In this document: positions 8,717 through 19,823 of the stretch, one piece after another
Layout: each line of letters starts with the position of its first letter
How positions within the stretch are numbered: position 1 is the stretch's first letter
Source of the DNA: Candidatus Epilinea brevis
GTDB lineage: Bacteria > Chloroflexota > Anaerolineae > Epilineales > Epilineaceae
Length of the DNA stretch: 64,000 bases
Assembly: GCA_016710785.1 (NCBI GenBank)
Contig: JADJUE010000013.1
Span: 1 to 64,000 of the forward strand
Direction of reading: 5' to 3'
Notes under the pieces: model-generated
Databases searched by the model: none
Seen by the model: only the letters and a program-made list of their open reading frames with translations
Told to the model about the DNA's origin: nothing
Program-made: the position numbers and the translations under genes

Positions 8717-11168
8717 GATGGTGTGGAAGGGAATCCGGGGCACAACCGGTTGTCGGCGTGGTCCCTGATCCAGGGCTTCGCGCGCGATGGCAGCGACGTG
8801 TTGGACTGGTTCATTCGTTACGCGATGGGTATTCGGGTCCCGTTGGCCTTCTCTGGCCTGATGATGCTCTTGTTCGAGCTCGGTCGATCGCCGCGCGTTT
8901 AGCAAGATGTTTCGCGGTCTATTCGTGCTCAGCCGATGGGAAATAGGCTACGGTGACCTTCCTGCGATCACAGCCTGGGTCATCGTCAGCTCAGCCGAGA
9001 CGACGCTGGTTCGAGGCCAACCGCCCAGCAGCCGAACCCTTCAGCAGTGGTCGCGCGTGTCCTGGCCTGGCTCGATCATTGGGTGGGTCATCCGCCAATG
9101 CGTCGATTCTGGGCCTGGCGCTTTGCGGCGGTGGCGGTCGTCGCGGCGCCCCTGCTCGCAAGGGCCTGGCGCGTGACGACATCCGATCTGCGCGAGGCCG
9201 GCTATGTTCCGCCGTCCTATGCCGTTTCGCTGCTGGCCGGTAGCGGCTTGTTCCTGCTGCTCTATGTGGCCGTGGCCAGCGCCTTCGGATTCTTGGACCG
9301 TCACCTGCGTCGGCGCCGCATGGAGCGCTGGAAGCGCTGGCAGGCGAAGGCAGGCGCCGTAGGCCGGGAGTTCGACATCAACCGCCGAATGTTTGGGAAG
9401 GCGATAACGCGGATCTTCGGCGGCGCTACTTCCGGAAGAATGGACGCATCCTTCCGGGGCCGATGTTCGCGCTCTGCAACTGTTGTTCTTCACCGTAGTG
9501 TACGGCCTGGTCGGTACCATGTTCAGGCCGGACAGGCTTGGCGCCGACGGATGCCTGACAGCCAACGCATTTGGCTGGAAATGTCTGCCACCGTTGGCAA
9601 GCATCATGTTCGTGATCTCCGTCTCGTGCTTGTTCTTGACGGGCATGACCTTCTTCTTGGACCGATGGCGGCTACCAACGTTGAGCGTCCTGGTCATAGC
9701 GCTGGCCTTCAGCCGGTTCCAGGCCGACGTGGACCACACCTTCCCGCTCGTCTCCGCGGCTGTCGACGGGACCCAGACCTTGTCGCAGGAAGACGACCGC
9801 GAGGCAAGCGATGAGGCGGCTTCGCCGGCCCGGGTTGCACAGCGCGTCATTGGGGCGGGACCGGAACGACGGCTGATCGTGGTGGCGGCCAGTGGGGGTG
9901 GAATCACGTCGGCCTCTTGGACCGCACGCGTGCTCACCGGGCTCGAAGCCGCCTACGGCACGCGGTTCACCGACCGTCTGGCGGCGATCAGCGGCGTCTC
10001 GGGTGGCAGCGTGGGGACGATGTTCTACCTGGCGGCCCCCCTTCGGAGCCACAACCGAGCGCAGCTGCGTTCGGCCATCGTGGCCGCGGCCGAGCGAACC
10101 GGCCTGCGAAACGTGGCCTGGGGCTTCGCCTACCCCGATCTGCACCGCCTGTTGCGCTCACCATTCTCGGGCTCCGAGCAGTACTTTGACGCGCGCATCG
10201 ATCGGGCCTGGGCGCTCGAGGAGGCTTGGCGGTCGACCCTGCGAACCCAGGCCCGCCCGATCAACGGCCTGCTGGCGGCATCGGCGGACGCTACGCTCGG
10301 GAGTTGGCAGGAGAGAATTGGGAAGGGCGAGATTCCCGTTCCGATCTTCAATGCCATGACCGTCGAGGATGGCCAACAGCTGCTTCTTACGCCCGGGCAG
10401 ATCCACCCGGTACCCATGCCTCCGGGGGCGTCCTATCCTGGCTATGCAACCCTTGATGACCTCTATCCCGGTCGCGACCTCTCCGTCGTGACTGCCGCAA
10501 GGCTCTCGGCAAGCTTTCCCTACGTCAGCCCGATGGCCCGCCCAGCGATGGTGCGCCCCGGGGAGCTGCCATTCCATGTCACCGACGGTGGCTTCTTCGA
10601 CAACGATGGTGCGGTCGCCCTCCAGGCCTGGCTCGAGGCGGCATTGCCGCCGGACACGCAGCCCACCCAGGTCTTGTTCGTTCAGATCCGCTGGGGTCAA
10701 TGGTCACCCAGCTTGGCGTCAGCAGGATCGGGAACGAACCAGGGTAGTGGTATCAAGCCGCTGCCACAGACGGACCCCAGAGGGATCAAGGGGATCGGGT
10801 TCTCGTTGTTCGGACCGATGGAGGCCCTACTGGCGGCGCGATCGTCGACCCAGAACGTGCGCAACAAGAGAGCCATGCAACTCCTCGCGGAGCGACTGGC
10901 GCGCCGTCAGGTGACGGTATCGACTGTAGAATTCGATCTCGTGGACCCACCCAACGCCCCATTGCCACTCAGCTGGCTGCTCGGGTGGCGCGACAAGCTT
11001 GCGCTTGCCTGCCGCTGGTCCTCGGACGACGTCCAGACACAGGTGGCCAGTGTGGGTGCTTTCATCGGTGCGGACGCGAACGCGGCCGCAGCCGCCCGGA
11101 CCGCGGCGCGGTCAGCGATTCCCCCACCGGCTGACGCGGACCGTTGCCGGGCCATCTACCCGCGCTAG
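8717..11168 (+). pseudogene. Membrane-anchored patatin-like phospholipase, frameshifted N-terminus
   Basis: Patatins are serine lipid acyl hydrolases with a Ser-Asp dyad. The C-terminal half is intact from about 9483: the oxyanion loop SGGGITSASW, the nucleophile elbow GVSGGSVG and the catalytic DGGFFDNDG. The N-terminal half holds several membrane helices (FIRYAMGIRVPLAFSGLMML; FWAWRFAAVAVVAAPLL; LFLLLYVAVASAFGF; IMFVISVSCLFLTG). These are spread over three frames, with breaks near 8905, 9045 and 9440-9480. Joined, they give a protein of about 815 residues with a membrane front and a cytosolic or periplasmic patatin domain. The catalytic part alone could still be made from an internal start. 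Confidence 0.7.
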
Positions 11169-11237
11169 GCATAGCCTGACCGATCATCGATCCCTTGTGG
11201 AGCCGCCTGTGGCCGATGACTTCAACGCGACAGCCCG

Positions 11238-11392
11238 TAGTCTCGGAATCGTGGAGTTGACCCGAGATGGTGGACACCGCACCCTTTGGGTGAAAGGAGT
11301 CCACCATGCCGAGAACACACGCCCCGTACCCGCCGGAATACCGGCGTCAGTTGGTGGAATTGGTGCAAGCCGGGCGAGTGCCTGAACGATAA
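11238..11392 (+). mobile_element. IS3-family remnant: left end and first codons of orfA
   Basis: An ATG at 11306, with a good ribosome-binding site (gaaaggag), opens MPRTHAPYPPEYRRQLVELV. This is the typical beginning of the small IS3-family transposase subunit, a helix-turn-helix protein. After about 27 codons the similarity stops and the VOC gene region begins. The 60 bases before it look like the left terminal part of the element. The rest of the element is absent. Confidence 0.6.
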
Positions 11393-11451
11393 GGCCATGT
11401 GCGAGAGCAGCCATGTCGTCGCTCCTCCCCCCACGAAAGGACTGACTCCCC

Positions 11452-11811
11452 ATGTTGAACCTGAACTCGGTCATGATCAGCACCATGGAGCCTGAGGCGC
11501 TGGCGTCCTTCTACGCCAAGGTCTTCGACAAGCCGGCGGACATGGAGGATGCCGACAACGGCTTCCATGGCTGGCAGGCGGGTGCGGGCTTCCTGGGTGT
11601 GCTGCGGCATTCGGCGATGGTCGGCAAGGCCATCAACCCGGGCCGGATGATGTTCAACCTCGAGTCGGCCGACGTGAAGGGCGACTATGCGCGGATCTTG
11701 GGCCACGGCGCCACGTCCGTGGCCGAGCCGTACGAGATGGGCGACGGCTGGATCGCGACGCTGGCGGACCCGGACGGCAACTACTTCCAGCTCATGACAC
11801 CGATGGGTTGA
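11452..11811 (+). CDS. VOC-superfamily (glyoxalase/bleomycin-resistance-like) protein
   Basis: A 119-residue vicinal-oxygen-chelate protein that starts at ATG 11452, with agga about 13 bases upstream. One beta-alpha-beta-beta-beta pair is visible: MLNLNSVMISTMEPEALASF..., then GFLGVLRHSAM, MMFNLES and a typical closing DPDGNYFQLMTPMG. VOC proteins bind a metal and act on small molecules or sequester them; nothing here gives the substrate. It is the intact version of the broken copy at 3966 and lies just after an IS3 remnant, consistent with element-associated duplication. Confidence 0.75.
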   Translation: MLNLNSVMISTMEPEALASFYAKVFDKPADMEDADNGFHGWQAGAGFLGVLRHSAMVGKAINPGRMMFNLESADVKGDYARILGHGATSVAEPYEMGDGWIATLADPDGNYFQLMTPMG

Positions 11812-12016
11812 TTGTTAGAGGGGAGTCGAGTACCGAAGCGCCATACCGCCCGTCGGGTTGACCATGGAGCCGTGGTTTCATGCGTCCTGTCGCCATCGCG
11901 CTTCGCCGCCGGTGATCACGGCCGTAACCTCCCACGGAACGACGATGGACCCGGTGTAGCAGAGACACGGCCCAGCCCCATGGCGCCGGGCCTGCTCGCA
12001 GGTTGCCGGGCGGGCG

Positions 12017-13182
12017 TCAAGGTTCCGCCGCGGCCGGCACCGCGCGAGCCAGCCAGGGGAGCCAGGCGGCGCCTTGCGGCGCGGCTGTGCCGGTTGTGGC
12101 CGCCGCGGTCGCGCTGGGCGGAGCGGTGGCAGTCGCTGATTCGGTGGCGGTGGCCGTCGTGGTAGCGGTTGGCGTCGGGGCGCTGGCGGTGGCGGGGATG
12201 GTGGTTGCGGGCGTTCCCGTGGTCGGCGTGCCCGGCGCCTCGACCGTCTCCGTCGGCCTTGCCCCCGGCTCGCCCGTCTGCCGCAGCCGCGGGTCGCCGC
12301 CCGGCGGGCCGCCCCAGACCGCGTCCCAGTCGCCGTCGTCGCCGAGGTAGAGTAGGAAGAAGGCCGTCAGCAGGTGCCTGCTGAGCGCCAACTGCTCCGC
12401 CGCGGGCAGGCTACCGCGGTCGCAGCCGATGGGGAAGGGATCGCTCTCGAATCCGCAGTGGTAGCCCCCGACGAGGGTCGTGAACAGGCGCGGCGGCCGC
12501 GCGGCCTCGAAGAGCTTCTGCGTGCTGGCCGGCGCCACGATGCCGTCCTCGCTGCCGACGATCAGCTGCACCGGCACCGCCACCTCGCGCATGGCATCCA
12601 GGGCGGAGGGCCGGGTTTCGGCGGCGGCCAGGTTGGCCAGGGCGCGGATGCGCCGGTCCGCTGCTGTGGCCAGAATGCTGGCGCCCCCGCCCATCGAATG
12701 TCCGGAGGCCCCGAAGCGGTCGACGCGCACCGCCTCCCGCAGCCAGGAACTCCCGTCGGCGCTCGCCTCCTCCAGGTAGGTCAACGTGGCCGAGAGGTCG
12801 GCGGCGAACTGGCCGTGGTCCGGCGCCAGGCCCGCCTGGGACTCGGTGGCGATGACCACCAGTCCCCAGGTTGCCAGGTGGGCCAGGAGGCCCGCGTAGC
12901 GGATCGGCTCCCGGAAGAAGCCGTGCCCGAAGGCGACCGCCCCGTAGGGCCCCGCCGAGCTGTCGAGGGCCGCACCTTCGCCCGGCCGCGAGGGCGGGTA
13001 ATAGACCAGCGCCGAGAAAGCCGGCCCGCGCTCGGGGGGGCGCCGCGCGCGGCGTGCTCGGTTGGGCCAGAGGCCGCCGGCCCCAGTGAGGAGGCCAGGC
13101 CCACCAACAGAGCAAGCGTCGCGGCCAGTACGATCGTGGCCGGCTGTCTCCGGCGACGCGGCAGGGTCTTGGATGCGGGCAT
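12017..13182 (-). pseudogene. Secreted alpha/beta hydrolase (chlorophyllase/dienelactone-hydrolase type), one frameshift
   Basis: A start at 13182 gives a basic stretch and a signal peptide (TIVLAATLALLVGLASSLGPAA). The frame changes at a run of G residues near 13034-13040. The hydrolase continues with VAFGHGFFREP, the nucleophile elbow GHSMGGGAS, an acid region VGSEDGIVAP and a histidine loop VGGYHCGFES. After residue about 315 comes a long Thr/Ala/Pro-rich tail ending in AAWLPWLARAVPAAAEP. With one base corrected the protein is about 388 residues and complete. Because the break lies in a homopolymer, a sequencing error is a strong possibility. The substrate is unknown. Confidence 0.75.
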
Positions 13183-13298
13183 GAGGGAATTGTAAGGCAT
13201 CCGGCAAGCGGCGGCGACCGCCTGAGCTCGCCCTGCCGGGCTAGCCCCACCGAACGATACTGCTCCCAGGGCGAGCGCCGCCCTTGAAGGACACTTGG

Positions 13299-13514
13299 AT
13301 GACCGTGCACATCGACGGTGAGATCGTGATCGCCCGCCCCATCGAAGCGGTCTTCGACCTCGGGGCCGACGAGCGCAACGCCCCGCGGTACAACCTGACG
13401 ATGCTCAAGGTGGAGAAGCTGACGGAGGGCCCGATCGGGGTGGGAACGCGGTACCGCGCCACGATGATGCGCGGCCGGCCGATGGGTTCCGTTGTCCGGC
13501 GGATGCTGGTATGA
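13299..13514 (+). pseudogene. Truncated SRPBCC (polyketide cyclase/dehydrase-like) protein
   Basis: The opening MTVHIDGEIVIARPIEAVF..., followed by APRYNLTMLKVEKLTEGPIG and GTRYRATMM, is the N-terminal half of the SRPBCC lipid- or ligand-binding fold. The family normally reaches about 140-150 residues; this one stops at 71, just before the MarC gene. The C-terminal helix that closes the cavity is missing, so it is a remnant. It diverges from the hydrolase gene on the other side. Confidence 0.65.
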
Positions 13515-13535
13515 TGCCACCGAGGCAGCCTACCG

Positions 13536-14169
13536 ATGACCTTCTCTTCCACCGCCGTTCTCCTCTTCCTGGTGATGGACCCGCTGGGCAACGTACCGTC
13601 CTTCGTGTCCACCCTGGCGCTTGTCGCCCCGGAGCGGCGGCGACGGGTGCTGCTACGAGAGCTGCTCATCGCCCTGGCCGCGCTGATGGGCTTCTTGTTC
13701 TTCGGGCGCCAGGTGGTCGGCTTTCTGGGTCTGCGCGATGAGAGCATCGCCATCGCCGGCGGCATCGTGCTCTTCCTCATCTCCCTGCGCATGCTTTTCC
13801 CCGGCGCTCCGCGCGATGCCCATGAGCTGTCGGGTGAGCCCTTGGTGGTGCCCCCTGGCCATTCCTATGGTCGCAGGGCCTTCGGCATTGGCCACCTTGC
13901 TGCTTCTGGCCGGTCAACCCGGAGCACAACCGCTGTTCCTGGCCGGGGCCTTGTTGACCGCCTGGAGCTTCAGCGCCGTCATCCTCCTGGCATCCGGCGC
14001 CTTGCACCGCCTCTTGGGCGAGCGCGGCCTGCTCGCCTTGGAACGCTTGATGGGCCTGCTTCTGGTGGCCCTGGCGGTCCAGATGCTGCTCGATGGCTTG
14101 AAGCGCTATCTGTCCTGGAAGCCCGCCTCGGTGGTCGCGGCAGCTCCATCCCCAAAGCGCACGTCATGA
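13536..14169 (+). pseudogene. MarC-family membrane protein, one frameshift in a C-run
   Basis: MarC/UPF0056 proteins have six membrane helices; their physiological role is unsettled. The first half (AVLLFLVMDPLGNVPSF..., LIALAALMGFLFFG) runs to about 13850. The second half continues in another frame with PLAIPMVAGPSALATLLLLAG, WSFSAVILLASG and LMGLLLVALAVQMLLDGLK, to a stop at 14169. The switch falls in the run CCCCC near 13851, where removing one C restores the family motif P-A-x-P-x-x-A-G-P. Full length after correction is about 210 residues. I regard it as probably functional in the organism and mis-read here. Confidence 0.75.
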
Positions 14170-15197
14170 TGCGCCAGAGCAGGTCGCCAGATCCACCCAG
14201 CCCATCTGTCCACCGTGAGACTCCAGCTCTCGAAGCAGTCCGCGGCCTGGGGTGTGGGGCCAAAGTCCGGCAGGAACCCCGCCGAACGGAGTTTGCCTCA
14301 CCGGACGAGCTGGACTTCCTGCTCAGCTGGCGAGTCCCCGTCCCTGGCGACTTCGTCGATGCGCGTGGACAGATTGGATGGCCCGGAGAATGTTCCGTAA
14401 AATGGCGGAGCTGGTGAGCTGGGCCATCATTCTCGCTCGCCAACAGCAGCGCGGCTTCGCGAAGAGGCCTGACGCGGGCTTCGGGCCTTCCGGCCGCGTC
14501 ATGGCGATCTTTCCGACCGGCGGGCGGGCCCTTCGAGTTTCGGCGAGCCCTCGGCGAGCACGGGTGATGGCGATGCTCGAGTCCTCCTCCCCCCCGCGGC
14601 GGGCGGCGGCGGGGGGGGGGGGGGGGGAAGTTCCGGACGGCACCATCGGGGCGGCGCAGGCCGCGCCCGATGATCTCGGGGGCCGCGGGGGCTGCCCGAG
14701 GGCGCTGCGGAAGCGGATGGGGGCGCGCCCCGGCTGGCCTGTCGCGTTGGGTGGTGGGGCGGGGGGCGGCTTGCCTCCGCCAGTGAGCGACGGGGGGGCG
14801 GTTGGGGCGTGGGAAGGGGGGTGGGCGCAGCGCTTGCGACGAGTTGCGCCAGTGGTGGGGGGGCCGAGGGAAGTGAGGCGGGATGCCCGTGTTGGAGGTG
14901 AAGCGCCCAGCCTGGCATCACCTCCGAATGCGCCCACACGATGTCTCAGCCTGGAACGCCCACCGGACGGACTTCGGAACACCCCAGGGCCTGTGACGGG
15001 TCCCGCCGCCCGCGATCGGACCCACCTGCCGAGCGCCCGTCATTTCCTTTGCGAGCGACGTTGCGATTGCCCGGGGTCCGTTTTGCCTAAGCCGCGATCC
15101 TGATACACTGAGGCGCTACCGCGCGCAGGGTGCGGTGCGCGCGGGCCCGCGGTGACAGCGCGAGGAGCGCGCCGCTTGGAGGTCAGGGGCATGCTGG
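14170..15197. other. Intergenic, G-rich, with a run of about 17 G
   Basis: No protein family can be recognised in any frame. The strand is very G-rich from 14590 to 14880, including an uninterrupted run of about 17 G at 14611-14627 and many GGGG tracts. This may be low-quality sequence or a G-quadruplex-forming stretch. Confidence 0.4.
15083..15109 (+). promoter_or_regulatory. Possible promoter for the LVIVD gene
   Basis: TTGCCT and TACACT are spaced by 15 bases (16 if the -35 is read one base earlier). It lies about 90 bases before the first codons of the propeller gene. Match quality is moderate and the spacing short. Confidence 0.3.
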
Positions 15198-17487
15198 GTG
15201 GAGATCGCGCATCGGGTTGGGATGAGATGGAAGGCGCAGCGGAGGTCGGCGCGGCTGCCGCCACCGCGCGGCTGGGCCTCGGGCGCCGGCCCCCACGCAG
15301 GCGTGGTCCCCCGGCGCGCCCTCGCCCTGCTGGCGCTCGGGGCGATGGCGCGGCCTTCGCCGGAGCAAGCGGCGCGGGGCGGCCGGGCGGCGGCGCGCCG
15401 CCGGTGCGGGCCCAGGCCGGCCTGCTGGACCTCCCCTACCGGCAGGTGGGCGGGGCCATGAACTGCGCCCAGACCGTCGGCACGGTGGTCTGGCTCTGCG
15501 TCGGCCCGCGCTTGCAGGCCTTGGACCTCAGCGACCGCGAGCAGCCGCGGGTCTTGGGGCAGACGGAGGTGCTGCCGGGCGTCCTCTTCGGGCTGGTGCT
15601 CGAGGAGGGCAGCGCTCGCGCTTGGGTGCTGGCGGGCCCGATGGCGGTGCAGCTGGACATCAGCGACCCGACGCAGCCGCGGGAGCTGACGCGGGTGGGG
15701 GTGGGCAACGACTATGACCCTCGCTTCGGCCTGGCCATCGCCGGCGGTAGGCTCTGGGTGGCAGACGGCGAGGGTGCGGTGTTTGGCGCTGGATGCCACT
15801 GCCCCAAGCCAGGCACCATGCCCGAGCGCTACAACCTCTTCGGCGCGGGCGCGACAGGATCGTGAGCCTCGCGGGCCGCGGTGATCGGCTCTTCCTGCTG
15901 AGCTACCGCCGCGGCCTTGGGCGCGACGGCTCCATCGAGCAGAACGACCTCCTGGTGCTGCGCGCGGATGAAAGCGGCGGCCCCATCCTGCTGCAGGCGC
16001 AGCGGGTACCCGGAGGTGATCGGGCCAGGTTGAAGGTGGCCTCCACTGGGATGGCGAGGTGCTGTGGTCGGTGCTCGGCGGGCGCCTGGCGTCCTGGCAT
16101 CCGAAGGGCTTGGGCCTGAGCCTTGCGGTGCAAGGAAAGTGGGGCTGCAGCCAGGCGATCGGCCTGACCATCCATCAGGACCGCTTGTTCGCCTCCTGTG
16201 CCGGAAACACCTCCGACGCGGTCTCCCCCGTGGTAGTCGACCTCAGTCACCCGCCGGACTTCCCGACGCTGGCCAAAGGCCCCGAGGCATTCGATCACCG
16301 TGGCCCGTACAGCTCGGCTACGGCCGTTACCGACAAGACCTTCTGGATCAGCAGCGCCGCGGCGAACGGCGCGCCTCGACCTGGGGTAGCCGGCTCGGTG
16401 CCAAGTCTGGCTCCGGTAGGCCTGTATTCGGGCATCGGAACGCCCGCCTACCTGGCCTGGGATGCCCCGCGGAACCGTCTCGGCCGGTGGCAGCAACAAC
16501 GCCCGGGCGATTCTGGTGGGCGATGCGGCAAACCCGAGGGCTGGGCCCTATCTGGCACAGGGACTCGATGTGGGGGCCTTGGCGGTCGATGGGAACCGCA
16601 TGGTGCTGCTGAACCAGACGGTCGGTGGACGCGGCATCCGACTTCAGCCCGTAGGGGATCCCGACATTCTGCCAGGAGCCGAAGCAAGGGACCTGGGCGT
16701 TACTGCGGTCGAGACCGCGCGGCGGCCCTTCAGCTTGCTGGGCGAGGACCTGGTCATCCTAACCGCTCCAGTCGACTGGATCATTTTGAGCAGCAGATCG
16801 AGCTCTGGACCTGGCCTCGCGGGGCTGAAGCGAGGGCAGTCAGGTATTGGCGCACGCCAGGACAGTTGTTGGCCGTTGATCAGGATGCAACCCACGTCGT
16901 CGCTCAGCAACTTTGGGGACGACCGCGCAGCCTGCGGGTTACGAAACTGCCTGACCGTGACTGTCGCCGACAAGCGCGACGGCAGCCGCATGGAATTGGC
17001 CTCGCGCCATGGGGTGAGGCGGACGTGGTGGTCCGAGATCGACCGGGCTTGGATTGCGATCTCCAGTTGGCCCGCTCCAGGCCCGGTCCATGTGGAGGTC
17101 TTCGCCCTGACTTGACAGGATGCCGTCCCAGCCCCCTGCACCACTGTGGGCCTGGCAACGCGAGGTAGTCTGGCGGGACCTCACCTGCTGTTCGCGGCAA
17201 CCCTCGGCATCTCGTCCGTCGGCGATGTCCTGGCCCTGATCACCAAGGATGGTCAGCTGCAACTCCTGGGCATCCACGCGGACGGGTTGCGCCCGCAGGT
17301 ACAAGTGGCCTTGCCGGCCAGGGTCTGGGTCCCGGACCTGACCTTCAACGGGGCCGCCGATGCGATCTACATCGCGGCAGGCCCGGCGGGCCTCTTCGAA
17401 CTTCGCCGCCCTACCGCCGGCTGGGCCGCCCTGCCCCAGGCGCCGCCCAGCGCCACCGTCTACTATGCAGCAGACAGCCATCCGTGA
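15198..17487 (+). pseudogene. Secreted LVIVD-repeat beta-propeller protein, several frameshifts
   Basis: The order of pieces is a signal-like segment (RRALALLALGA...VRAQA), then LVIVD-type blades. The clearest are LQALDLSDREQPRVLGQTEV and VQLDISDPTQPRELTRVGV at 15520-15700. More blades follow in other frames: FASCAGNTSDAVSPVVVDLS near 16200, AILVGDAANPRAGPYLAQ near 16510, and LFAATLGISSVGDVLALITKDG at 17190-17260. The end is a TGA at 17487. At least five frame changes occur. LVIVD proteins are extracellular or surface propellers thought to bind proteins or sugars. The C-terminus overlaps the start of the next gene. A corrected product would be about 750 residues. Confidence 0.65.
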
Positions 17488-17730
17488 CGTCATGACGCCA
17501 GAACAGGTCGCCGACTACCTCCAGCTGGCCACCGAGACGGTCTACCGGCTCATCCGGCAAAGGAAGCTCGCCGCCACGCGCGTCGGGCGCGCCTACCGTA
17601 TCCCCAGACAGGATGTCGAGAGCTTCATCGTTGCCAACAGCACAAGGGAAGAGGTGCGCCGCCTGCTGTTCCGCCGCGTCATGGCGATCTCCGACCGCTC
17701 GGACGGCGAACGCGACGGTGATGCGTTGCT
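17465..17730 (+). CDS. Excisionase-family HTH protein, antitoxin of a PIN pair
   Basis: Alternative starts are ATG 17465 and ATG 17492; the family consensus begins MTPEQVADYLQLA, favouring 17492. The helix-turn-helix core is VADYLQLATETVYRLIRQRKL followed by the wing RVGRAYRIPRQDVESFI, as in excisionase/MerR-like DNA-binding domains. Paired with a PIN-domain gene immediately downstream, such proteins act as antitoxin and autorepressor. The frame stays open beyond about 17700 into sequence that no longer looks like protein, so the natural end is lost. Confidence 0.6.
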
Positions 17731-17829
17731 TGAGTCCCCTGGAAGCATCCGACGAGATCGGCGCGGGCTCCGCACGCCAACCGATGATCTCCGCGGGGCA
17801 CGGCGCCCCGAGGGCGCACACCGGCAAGA

Positions 17830-18092
17830 GGGGCGCGGGGGGGGTCTTGGACGTGCAGGCCGTTGTACTGCTCCTTCGAACCCAGGCGCGAGTGGTCTCT
17901 CCCCCGGATACGGTAGCGGTCACCGGCGATCCGGAAGACGACCACGTCCTGGCGACCGCCGCATACGGCCAGGCTGAGTACCTGATCACCGGTGACAAGC
18001 AACTCCGGTCCCTTGCTCGTCACGGCTCGACACAGAGCATCAGCCCTCGGGGGGCTCTCGATCTCCTCAGTTTCCGCTCTACTCCTGAGTGA
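17830..18092 (+). pseudogene. PIN-domain toxin (PIN family, TIGR00305-like), C-terminal part only
   Basis: The segment DVQAVVLLLRTQARVVSPPD, then DPEDDHVLATAAYGQAEYLITGDKQL with the acidic residues of the PIN active site, and finally STQSISPRGALDLL, is the C-terminal half of a PIN ribonuclease toxin. The N-terminal half with the first catalytic Asp (DTNV-type motif) cannot be found between 17700 and 17840, where a GGGGGGGG run also occurs. Toxin activity is therefore unlikely from this copy. Confidence 0.6.
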
Positions 18093-18924
18093 AGTTGCTT
18101 GTCCGGCCTGTGACAGGTTCCGACATGGTCATCGTGAAAGGTCAGGCCCATGTGGCCGCCGGGAGGAGCAGTCTGTTCGTCCTGACCTCTGGGGCGACCG
18201 CCCGCTGGCACGTTGGCCGCCGTACCTCTCGAGCCCAGGAGCCCAGGCGATGAGCCGGTCAACCACATCCGCGAGAGGCGGAGGCTGGGTCCCGGGGGCT
18301 GAAGCAACGGAGCCTACAGCATGAACGACCAACAGCCCCCCATAAGAGCCCCTCGGAGCCCATGAAGCGGCCTCTGCGCCTTGGGTCGTCGAGTTAGAGA
18401 GCAACCTTCAAACCATGGAGAAGGAGCAGCAGGCAGAGCTACGGGGCTCAGAGACGATGGGCTGCAAACATCCTTGTTCAGCGGAATGACCGTGCTCCTC
18501 ATTCCACCGTTTTGGGGCATGTTTTCGGACACCCGCCCTTATGCCCCCTGGAGGGAGCGGCCCCTGTACCACTCGGCAGATCCTGTGGATTACGCGGCCG
18601 ACACATGCTCGTCGGCCCACGCCGCGCATGTGGTGTATCACGTTGATTCCCTGATCGTTCTGACCGCGGCGGGCCGCCCGCAGCACGCTCTAGCCACACG
18701 AACCAGCCACTCAACCCAGTCGATCGGCACATTGCCCGACCGCGAGGGCTGATGGACCCCGATCGACCCGGCTAGTCCCCGCCGCGCCCGTTGACCGATG
18801 CCGCCATCCAACGCCACCCCGCAGCCCGTTGGGCCGCGCCCAAGGTGTTGACGAGGCGGCGGGCGGGGTCTATGCTGGCGGGCAAGGCGCGAACCTTGCC
18901 CCCGACCCGAACAAGGAGTCTGCG
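18093..18924. other. No recognisable gene
   Basis: All frames here are short or compositionally odd, and none matches a family I know. The stretch 18500-18740 read on the minus strand (WFVWLERAAGG...) has some protein-like character but no identifiable domain. Confidence 0.3.
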
Positions 18925-19669
18925 ATGAGCGACAAAGTGGTGGTGATCACCGGTGCCAGCGCCGGCATCGGCGCCGCACTGGCCCAGGCGCTGGGCGCTC
19001 GCGGCGACGCGGTGGTGCTGGTGGCGCGGCGCGAGCCCGAGCTGCAGGCAGTAGCGGCGCGCTGCGGCGATCGTGCGCTGGTGGCGGTGGCCGACGTGAC
19101 GCGGCGCGAGGACTTGCGGCGGGTGGTGCGTGAGGCTCTGGAGCGCTTCGGGCGGGTGGATGTGGGTCAATAACGCTGGGCAGGGCATCACCCGCCTGCC
19201 CTCGCTGCTCACTGACGAGGACCTGGACGAGATGGTGCGCGTCAACGTGAAGTCGGTGCTCTACGGCATGCAGGAGATCCTGCCCCACTTCCGCGAACGC
19301 GGCAGCGGGCAGGTGGTCAACGTGTCCTCGATGCTGGGCCGCGTTCCCTTCGCGCCCCTTCGCTCGGCCTACACCGGCGCCAAGCACTTCGTGAACGCGC
19401 TCACCGCCAACATCCGCACCGAGGTGCAGGCCGAGCACCCCGATATCCAGTTCACCCTGGTCTCGCCGGGCGTGGTGCGCACCGAGTTCGGGGTGAACGC
19501 CCTGCATGGCGGCCCCGACTCGCGAAAGCTCCCCGACTCGCAGTCTGCCGAAGAGGTGGCGGCGGTGATCGTGGGCGCCATCGACTCCCGCCAGCCCGAC
19601 GTCTACACGCGCGCCGGCGCACGAGAGCGGGTGGCCGGCTACTACGCGGGGCTGGGTGAGGATCCGTGA
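18925..19669 (+). pseudogene. Short-chain dehydrogenase/reductase, one frameshift
   Basis: ATG 18925 follows a good ribosome-binding site (aaggag). The Rossmann NAD(P) loop is TGASAGIGAAL (residues about 10-20). After a single-base loss at about 19157 the frame resumes with WVNNAGQG (the NNAG motif). It continues with VNVSSMLG and the catalytic Tyr and Lys in SAYTGAKHF, then SPGVVRTEFG. The stop is at 19669. Corrected length is about 248 residues, standard for the classical SDR family. The substrate cannot be told. One missing T would restore the frame, so this may be an error rather than a dead gene. Confidence 0.8.
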
Positions 19670-19823
19670 GCGCGACAGAGGGCGCGAAGCCGGCTTCGCC
19701 GACGCACATGCGGGCGACTTACCGCTGGGCTTCCTCGGACTTGCCATCGGGCAGGTGTGAGCCGACAATCCCCTCGGACGGAGTGCCGACTCCAGGGGTT
19801 CCTTGTCACGAGGAGTTGCTTCT

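Noticed and set aside
12374..13195. Plus-strand open frame of 273 codons opposite the hydrolase
   Set aside because: The minus strand shows a hydrolase triad and signal peptide. The plus-strand frame has no recognisable domain.
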